Made by a program: the position numbers and the translations under genes. A stretch of 64,000 nt of DNA from Himantopus leucocephalus (taxonomy: Eukaryota; Chordata; Aves; Charadriiformes; Recurvirostridae). Position 1 is the stretch's first letter, and the number at the start of each line of letters is the position of its first letter. Where the stretch lies: NCBI GenBank assembly GCA_003993805.1, contig RSEF01000005.1, positions 41,657,215-41,721,214 of the forward strand, written 5' to 3'. Below are positions 55,046 through 64,000 of the stretch, piece after piece. The notes under the pieces are model-generated. The model was not told the origin of the DNA and did not search any database. It worked only from the letters and a program-made list of their open reading frames with translations.

Positions 55046-58000
55046 TGATTGAAAGAATGGAGCGTGCAGATGTATGTGCTACACAGGACGATGGACAGAT
55101 AAGCTCTGTGCTCACATGATGGCCTCCACCCCAGATTATTGGCAGAATTTGAACCTCTTTCTTCACCACTGCAGCTCAGCGATTTGCCGAAGTAGTGTGA
55201 GTAGTTAGTGTTTCCCTGCATGCAAGTTAGCTAGAGGAAAACATCAGCTTCTCAAATCTGTCTGTATTATACAGACCAATTCTGACCTCCTCCTACATCT
55301 GACTGTACTTTAAGCCCAGTCCCCTGTGACCCAGTCTATGCAATAACCTTATCTCTAATACTGCCTAATCCTATCTCCATCTTCCTAGGTGCTATTTCAC
55401 ATCCCAACTGCCTCCTGACCACGCCATCATACAAGCCATTTTTCCTTTCTCCTTTGCAGTTACACTTCACTACACGTTTTTCACCAAAAATTAATTTTGT
55501 TAAAAAATGCTATTCTGTTTCATTACAGAACTAGGTCAGTTTTGGTAATGTTTCATACAGTAATAGTTCCAAAACAACTCTAAAGAAAATGAGATGTTTA
55601 ATTTTGCTTTGTTCTTAGCACTTTGTTTAGCCTGTCATGTGCTGCCTCATGTGTTCTTTGACTGACCAAGCGTGCATTGTTTCAAGAACATAATGAAACA
55701 AAATATTGGAAGCTTCCTCAAAATAAACTTAATTGGAATTTCCACTCTGCTTAAAACTTCAGGTTGTGGCCAGATTTGAAATGAAATAATATTGAAACAA
55801 AAAAATATTCTAAGAAACAAGATTCTAATTTTCATGCAGCTCCACTCCCTGTATCTTCCACACAGCCCTCTGCTTGCGCTTCACTCAGTAGGCCTCTTTT
55901 CTCTACACGCATTCAGAAACATGCATGTTCTAATGTACACAGAAACTTTTTGACACTTCACACTATTTTCTTTAGCCAGGCAGCATAGAGAGACAGATAC
56001 GGGCAAATAAACTACATCTAAATCATCTGAAAAACTGGAACTCTACATAAAAGTTCTGGAAATTCAAGAGTACCACGGAAGCTGTGCCATCAACTCATAT
56101 AAAATAGTCATTCTGTATTATTCAGTCCCTTTACACAGTAGGGATTAACCATGTGTCAAGGAGCATCTTGCAGCCAAAAATCAACCCCCCTGTTTTGAAA
56201 GCTGAGTGCTGCTGGAGAAACCCAGTTTTGCTTTTCCATCTGATGCCATTTAAGCTTCACCCTATTCCTTCTGCATCACAATGAAATCACTGCTGGCATG
56301 TGATCAGGAGCTCCGAAACCCTGGCTCCCTATCAATTTACAAAAATTGACCTGGAAATTTTATCCACTTTGATGAGAGCTTCAATGAAACTTCTTTCTCA
56401 TTCATTCATAGCAAGGAGTGCTACTTCTTAGCACCTCTGTGAGCCACAAAACAGTACTTCATTTTACAACCTACTGAGGAAAAATTGTTGGAATTGAGTA
56501 TAAATATCTTACCTGCTACCTGAACCCTACCCAGCATTTTGTAGCTACAGTGGAAATAAATCACAAGTAGTTAGGACAGGATCCTATCTCTTCATTTAAG
56601 CCTTAATTCAACTACCACTGAAATTAAATCGTGATTTCTATTGATCTGAACAGGAACTGGACCTCAGGATCTGAAAAGTCATCTGAATGTTGAACACTGC
56701 AGCTATCCCATGCCCTTCACTGGATTTCTGGAGACTTGTCTTCTAGTGTTAAACTACTCCTTCTTCAAACACACTTTTATTTCAAATGTTCCTTGGAAGG
56801 AAAGCAAGATGAGCAAATCTTTCCCAGTAGAGGGCTTTCTCAGATATCCCCACTTACACTAATGAACACTCTTCTCCTGGCAGTCACACTGCACAGATTG
56901 ATGGCCCTATCCAACCCTTGAAAATCATGGGGTACAGTGAATTCATTCACATGTCTCCATCTCCAGATGACATTCACTGGCCTGAGCATCCCTTGGAAGC
57001 CACTGTTCTGCCAGCTGTGACAGGCTTGTCCATCCTGTGCACTTCACCCACTCCAGAGAGGAAATTCAGCAACAGGATTCCTAAAAAGATCTCTCTAATA
57101 GGGATTCATTCGAAGCAGATAAACAGCCCAAGCTCTAGGTACCTCTGACAACTATCCTGCTTGCAAAGAGGAGGTAAATTCTGTCCATGTTCAAGTAATT
57201 TTCTCACTTCCCACCTTCCCACCCTGGAAATAGCATTATTCACAAAATAGGATGAATTTAAGGAACCCAAGCTGCAAATGAAAACAACTACAAGTAGCTG
57301 CACCGACCACCTCCCAAAAAAGAATTCCAGCCCACAGGGTTAACAGCAGCTACTTTGTAGGAAAATTACTGCTCATCCCAGCTACACCTGAACTGCCTGT
57401 TCTGATTTCCTGAGGTACTGGCTTGCAGTGCTGCTCACCACTTGGCATTTGCAGCAAATCTGGTCCAAAATAGGCTGGATCAGCAAAGGAGTCGCGGAGA
57501 CTGGATTGCAGTGCTGGGAGAGATTGTTCCTGACCGTGCACAAAGCTGGGGCAAACATGAACATCAATGTTCATTTTCCTATTTTTTGCGCATAATTTAG
57601 CTGAGGTGTTTAAGTTCCTGATAAATCTGCAAACGCTTTAAAGTTCCTCTGTCTCTGCAGAACTGCTGGATAGAGTTTCAGGCCACGAGTTGTTGAGAGC
57701 GCGCCTTTTGATATGCTCCTTCCAAATATTAAAAAGAAACTGTCAAATTTGGTACAGCAAAAACCTCATACAGCTAGAACGTGAGATCCCTCCAAAGCGA
57801 CTCATGGCCTGAAACCCTGCTACACAACCAGTCAGACATGGGACAAGGTTGTAAATATGAAGCACATGTCCTGCAAACCTATAGTCTTTGATCAGTCTGG
57901 AAGACTAAAACAAAGATTGAAGTTGTTTTGTCCAGCTTCAACCCTGAACTGTGGAAAACATACCTGTTTAGCAAAAGCACTGGCTTGCAAACTAGATATA

Positions 58001-58892
58001 TTATTCAGGGCTTGTGGACATCCACCAATACAGATAAGTGAATTTTGGTCACAGCTGGTTAAAAAACAGCAAAATGGCACATTTAAAAAAGCCACTCTGC
58101 ATTACAACCCCCCCACTTCACATTGTGCCTGGAGAAGCAGGCGCTGAAGTAGCAGTAGAGAAGAAAGGGGAGTTATGGATTCTGGTGTATCCCGTCAGAG
58201 CAGTGTTTATTCTAATCAATCAACTGAAAAAATAGCAGCTGAGAGTAATTATTAACAATCAAGTAAAATTGGATTATTTCTCTGCACTGCAGTGTTGTCT
58301 GGATGGGGAGACTGGTGTAGAAATAAAGTTCATCAGAGCAAGCTACTGAAATGAAATTGCTGACCTCAGCAGTTCATCAGAGAAGGTGGAAAAAGGAACC
58401 TCAACTAAGCATATGGTATACTATCCGCAGTGCATGAAAGCTAACAAAAATAATTATTGGAAGGTGGCTGCGCTTAGGCATTTGAGTCAAGTCATATACC
58501 CTGTTGTACATCCAAATGACAGTAGTAAGACCTACTGCCAAAGCTGTACATTTCTGAGGTATCTGTTTTTGTGACTCCTCGCTCCTGAAAGTATAGTGAG
58601 CTCCCTCCTCCAAAATGCACTACTTGAGAGGAAGGGGCTCAGATTTTCTCTGAATGTGTTGAGCCTTCTGTGCAGCTGTGGTCTTGGCTGATTTTATACT
58701 CAAGCAATGGAATGGAAACATGTATCATAAAGGACCACTATACCAAACACTTTGCAATATACTCCAGTCAGAAAATTTTATGTTAGTCTGCCTAAAATGA
58801 CCATAATGTGGCATTGCACAGAGACAGTCATATTCTCAAACACAAATCCTGAATTGCAACTACAAAACGCACATTTCTACTACAAAAACAAT

Positions 58893-59184
58893 GGCTCAGT
58901 CAACTCCATCCATAAACACATAGGTGCAACTATATTAGTCATTTGTGTCCGTGCGTGCTTTGTCTATGCAATCATATGAGCATCTTGTAAGTTCTTCGCA
59001 AACATGATTTAGGAGACTCCATTTGAAAATGTAAGTCNCGGCTCAGTCAACTTCATCCATAAACACACAGGTGCAACTATATTAGTCATTTGTGTCCATG
59101 CGTGCTTTGTCTATGCAATCATATGAGCATCTTGTAAGTACTTCGCAAACATGATTTAGGAGACTCCATTTGAAAATGTAAGTC
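58893..59184. repeat. 145-bp near-identical duplication around a single N (probable assembly artefact)
   Basis: Segment 58893-59037 recurs as 59040-59184 after an N at 59038, with four substitutions that I can count and no indels. The level of difference fits two haplotypes or noisy read ends. A natural tandem duplication would not place an N exactly between copies. Confidence 0.85.
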
Positions 59185-59252
59185 AGACATTATATTAACG
59201 TCCAAACTGGGTATAAANCAGACATTATATTAATGTCCAAACTGGGTATAAA
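59184..59252. repeat. 34-bp near-identical duplication around a single N (probable assembly artefact)
   Basis: CAGACATTATATTAACGTCC and its continuation (59184-59217) recur at 59219-59252 after an N at 59218, with one substitution. It directly follows the previous duplicated join. Confidence 0.85.
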
Positions 59253-62200
59253 CCAGTAAGGGTCCCTTGCAATAAATGGAACTGTACCAATTTACAAAAT
59301 TTAGGCAGCAAATCCTAGAATGCTATACTCGTGGCAACAGGAAATACCACCCAGCTGCAAGGGGAATACAATACTGCTCCTGAAGGAGGCAAAACTTAAG
59401 AGTTTACTGACATCCGTGCGTGCAAGGCCTCAGCCATAAAACTGAATTAACACAGCAAACATTTTGTGTTTAACAGCTTACTAACTGCATTTTCAAATTA
59501 AATATTTACTTCTATCTTGAGCATTTCTATAGCACCCAACAGAATCTAAGATGAGTTACTCCGCCATTTACTTTAACAATTTATTACATTAAAATAATCC
59601 TTTCTTTAAAAGGGGCTGGGGGGGAATCTGGAGACTTTCTCCCCTCACCCCGTAACTGTTGGATCATATAGAATGCTACACAACTCTCAATACATATCAT
59701 ACAGGAATAAGGGATCTGAAGAGTGAAGGTTAGCAATAAGGCAGGCAATGTATGTACGTATCCACTCTGCTAAGTCTAACGATCCCCAGGGTACGCTTTC
59801 ACATATCACCTGCAGCAAAACACTGCTTTCACTGTCCCACGGCAAACACCAGCTGTATTTGTCTATTTCTTGCTAACAATTTTTTTTTCTATCTCAGGAA
59901 GTAAGGAGGAAAGAAGGAGACATGCGGTTTAATATTTTGCTTTGAGTTGGATCAGTCCTGAAAAGTTTTGATAGTGTGGATCATGCACCAGGGCAAAAGC
60001 ATACTATTACTTCTGCAATGTTAGTGTCTGCTTTAGGTACCAGCCCACAGGGCAGGATGAAGGAATGAGAAGAGGAGAAACAGTTCTGGATAAACAGCAC
60101 CTCAAGTTCTCTCTGTTTGTGTGGGAAGAAAGGGTTAAGCCTGCTTTGAGGTTCACTTTGTTCTCCATGGTTTGTGCAAGGCCAGCAATCAATCAATCTT
60201 CTCTCTTTCCTCCTTTTTTTTCCTGGGAACCACTGCAGGAATATCATGCCCAGGATCTTGTTTAAATCCACGACTCTTCTCTGTCAAGTCAATTCTTCCC
60301 ATCCTCCCACAAGGCCCCCCTCAAGACACTCCCTCCCCCTCTCCCCAAAAAGGGGCCTTCTGAGCTTGTTTTGCTAATGTATTCTCAAACCAAATTAGGG
60401 GCTCTGACTCTCGGTGAAGTTCGTGAGTTAGTTGCCGCGATGCACTGAATTAAAGATACCATCTCGGACTCAAATCAGATTAGAGCCCACACACACACAT
60501 GCAAAAGCCCACTTTCTAATCAATTTTATAAAGGGCCTTCAGCAGAGATACACTAATGGTATTGAGCTAAGATCTTTAAACTAAGTCTGCAAGAAGTCTG
60601 CGGAGATAAAACGCACACTGTATTAAAGAGAAAGCTCTTCACTGTGCCCTTTCCACCAAAAACCCCATGCACATTGGAAGAGCACCTCAAAACACAAAAC
60701 AGCTCTCCTGAACCTGAGATGTTCCCTCCTGTCCTCCTCTTTTGTCTTCCTCCTTCAGACCTTTAAGTCCTTTCTTTCATTTGCTCCCTGTCAAGCTGCA
60801 GCAGAAGGTCCCTGCATTGAGGGCAGAGCAGACAGGGGAGCTACAGAGCCCTGCTATGTGTTAGGAATTAGACATAATGAGAACATGTGAACCCTTTTAG
60901 GCCTGTCCCATGAATCTATAAGAAGTGGGCAAGGTGGACGATCAGCTCACCACATTCAAGGGGAGGCCCTACTTCAACACACACGCCCTGCCAGTCACAC
61001 ACAAGAAGTTAGGGACTGCCCTGGTGCATGGCACATATAACTGGGATGCCACAACAGCCGCATCCTGACAAGAGATGTGACTGAGTGTATGGTAAAGGGC
61101 TCCCTTTAGAAAGTAGCAGCTGCGCACAACTGACATCTTCACATTCTTCTGTCCTAATGTCTCTCTGTCTAGCAGCGGAAGTTCTAATCTGTGGCAACAC
61201 ATTTCCCCCTCTGAAACCAACGTTCTGATTTGAAATGTGGCACCCAGGAAAAGAAGAGCAAGAAAATATAAGAAAAAAATGTTTGGTAAGATTGCCCACA
61301 GAAGGTGACTATGAACAGGAGGCAGAAAAGTGTTTATATAAGAAGCTGCAATTGATGATTTAATAGCCCTATTGTTGCTCAGTCATCAACAACCAGAGAA
61401 TAAAACAATCTGTGAAGATTCTGGTTTTGCTCACCAATCTGACACAGAAAACCTTGCAATCTTCTGCTCTGTTTTCATATTTTCAGCAAAATCACCTCAA
61501 AACATTTCACACACATTAGAAAGCCAAATCTCAGAATCCAACATCAGTCTTTATAACTATTTACTTTCTAAGATGCCATTTCTAACAAAAGGACAAGAGG
61601 ACGTCTGCGTCTTAACAAAAAACACTTCAAAAATTGAAATTCCTCTTTATCTATGAGGAAACATGCTGCTTAGATCCTCTAAAGTTCTCAGACGATCAGA
61701 ATGTTCTTCATTTCTGAAACTCTGGTTTGCAAATTGAATTGTGACATTCTGCATATGCAGCAGACTCCCCTGAAAATCCTGACAAAAATACATCAATTAC
61801 AAAATAAATTTATCTGACCAACAGCTAGCTAACATACACACAAGCCTAACAATGCACTAGAAGAAACCACTTGAACTTTCACAGGGCCAACCTTCAGCCG
61901 AGGGAGCCTTCCCCTTGGTTTTGGACAGGTGACAATTCCTAGAGCTTGGAAGGACACAAGTGGCCTCTTGCAGCAGAGAAGACCCCCAACTATATGTTTT
62001 AAGGGGCTACAGCAACAATTTCCAGAACGTGAGCTCTGCTCACTGTTCGCACAGAACAGAGAGGAGCATAGGTGCCTTTTCAGTGCAGAGCCACAGTGCA
62101 GAGACCACGACTCCCAGCCTGCTGTGCTCCTTCTTCATCTGCATGGCTCAAAGTAAGACCTATAGTTTGTATGAGCTGCTCCTCCATATTTATTACTGCA

Positions 62201-64000
62201 TGCATGCAGGATGTAATCCAAAGGCTGTATAAAACCAACAAGTGCCCTTCTGACCACAGCCACCACCCCTATCAGTCACACCCTCACCAGCCTTCTCTAA
62301 ACAAAGTAAGGGGACCTCAGCAAGAGAACTTTGGCAGATACAGGGTCTGACTGCCCTACACAGAAGCCTAGCTGAGCAAAATTTCTCAGAGCTCAGATGG
62401 GCTCCACTTGCCTTGAGACAGCTTCAGGCCTCGCACCACTGTGGAGTTTTACAATGGTCATGTGCTGAGGATGACGCCAGTTTTCAATGCAATTAATGTC
62501 TCTTCCAGCCTAATGAAATGGCTCTATTGGCTGCGGTGGCAGCAAGGAGCCCCTTGACTCTGGCAAGCTCCTGGGGATGGGTTATCGAGGTTGCAGAGCA
62601 TTAGTGCTCCACTTCTATTTGCTGGCTGCAGCTAATCAATGCCAGACCTGAAAGGAGTAGGCAATGCCAGCCCCAGCATCATACTCCAACATCATATTGA
62701 TCCCTGGGAGAGGGGACTTGGGTCTGCGCCCATTGATCTGGTGTGTCACAGGCAGTGTTCTTCCAGGAACGTACCCTGGGCAGCAGAAGTACACACCCAG
62801 GAGAAAGGGGAAAAATTCCTCAGATGAGAAAGCATAAGGGCTACCCCAGAGGCGATACAAAGGCAGCATACTGCCCTGTGGTGTAGGAAGAACCAGATCT
62901 GGGATGGAGCCTCAGGCTCTTGTGCTGTTTTATTCTCCTTAGCGCGAATAAGACAGGCACAACAACCCTCCCAAGGGTGGGTGACAACTACTGTACCTTG
63001 AGGGCTGACACTTCTGAGTTACCTTCTCCTTTCTAGCTGTTGAACTTTAGGGAGTGGTGCTGTGTGAGAATCTGATATTAAGTGAAAACGCCCCAAACAT
63101 GCACTGCCTGTGGAGAGGGGGAAGAAGAAAGTGACAGGTACCTTTGCCCTCCACATCAAGCCATCCTGTCAACACAGCCCACGGTGATTTCAGTCTTGGA
63201 GTTCTGGAGAAGTTCCAACCTGACCCATGTTTGCCTATGATTTTAACAGTCTCTGTTGAGATTTACCCTGCAGCGCCCAGTCCATCCTAATTCTTTAATT
63301 TCAAACCTGCCACAGACATGTCACCAAACTCAAGCACCCAAAATTCTAGAACCTAAATTATACCCTTGAAAAATTATTAAAATGGCTTTAAAATCAGGAA
63401 ATTCTGCAAGTAAAAAATATTGTTTGTTTGTATCTGTTTCAGTTTTCTGGCTTGCTTGCATGCTCTCAAGCCATGATATCAAACTTCCTTCTGCAACGCT
63501 GAGGGCAAGAAATCTGCATTAAGAAACAAAACCATAACTGGTGCATCACTTCACTTCAAAAAAGAGGCCTCTTATCAAATATTGCAAGACTACAGACCCC
63601 TCCTTTCTCCACCTTTGTTGCTTTTCTTTTTTCAATAATGCTTGCTTTTGCTTGCACTATGAAGCATCATTATTTACACACACTTTTCTCATTCTCTTTT
63701 ACAAACCGTTGCCATATTTTTCAAATACCCAACGTGTCTTTCAAACACAGATCTGGCTCAAACTTCAAAATCCACATAACCCCAGAACTGTTTTCAATGT
63801 TCCAGTGTGATAAAGATACAGCCAGGACACATTCAGGACTCAGCTCCGTGTCCTACTTGAAACTCTAGTTCCTTTTTGTATACTTAGTCATTGAAAAAGA
63901 AAGAAAGTGAAGAAGAGCTACCAACCAGCTAGCCTTGGGAGCTTTGAGATATGTTGTCCATGTGCACCTCCCACTGGGCGACTTTCTTGCTTTGTGTGTA

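Larger units (their letters stand above)
42091..64000 (-). other. Region upstream of the first coding exon (probable 5' intron)
   Basis: The strong acceptor at 42091 implies at least one noncoding 5' exon farther upstream, as is usual for ESRRB. I cannot point to that exon or a promoter. The region contains the poly-C/N gap (42218-42311), two ancient LINE relics (42900-43790, 45700-46510), a MIR-like relic (54925-55045), duplicated joins (58893-59252), a small CCCAG repeat and several blocks that look like conserved noncoding sequence. The remaining open frames are short and unlike any family I know. Confidence 0.6.

Noticed and set aside
42400..64000. A second protein-coding gene in the right third
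   Set aside because: All open frames are short, without family resemblance or paired splice sites. No exon chain could be built.

Overview
The window is eukaryotic, intron-rich genomic DNA, almost certainly from a bird. It carries CR1 LINE 3' ends in the typical avian form, an avian-type endogenous retrovirus solo LTR, and much older CR1/L3-like and MIR-like relics. It holds one recognisable protein-coding gene, the orphan nuclear receptor ESRRB (estrogen-related receptor beta), on the minus strand. All six coding exons are present, all five introns between them have GT-AG ends, and every junction keeps frame. Joined, they give a complete 433-residue receptor with no frameshift or internal stop. 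I see no second protein-coding gene, tRNA, rRNA, CRISPR array or bacterial feature.

Layout from the left. Positions 1-708 are sequence downstream of the stop, probably 3' UTR. The coding exons, last to first, are 709-953 (end of the ligand-binding domain and activation helix), 7325-7594 and 13615-13776 (ligand-binding domain), 14431-14541 (C-terminal extension of the DNA-binding domain and hinge), 30183-30299 (second zinc finger) and 41681-42090 (start codon, N-terminal domain, first zinc finger). The introns are about 6.4, 6.0, 0.65, 15.6 and 11.4 kb. Positions 42091-64000 lie upstream of the first coding exon. They are probably an intron leading to noncoding 5' exons, because the coding exon starts at a good splice acceptor only 13 bases before the ATG.

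The introns hold a roughly 0.85-kb CR1 fragment at 23704-24555. Next to it is a solo LTR at 24807-25927 with an intact 5-bp target-site duplication. A second CR1 lies at 39531-40475, followed by a possible LTR fragment. Several decayed LINE and SINE relics lie elsewhere. Perfect extended half-sites for the ERR family itself (TGACCTTGA / TNAAGGTCA) occur inside the LTR, inside the second CR1 and 2.3 kb upstream of the first coding exon. This raises the testable idea of transposon-supplied autoregulatory sites.

Assembly quality matters here. Four single-N joins (27307, 27485, 59038, 59218) each separate two nearly identical copies of the flanking sequence, which looks like uncollapsed haplotypes or read ends. 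A 53-N gap at 42242-42294 sits inside a poly-C run about 150 bp upstream of the first coding exon. I found no convincing novel biological system. The most useful leads are the transposon-borne ERR sites, several candidate conserved noncoding blocks and the assembly artefacts.
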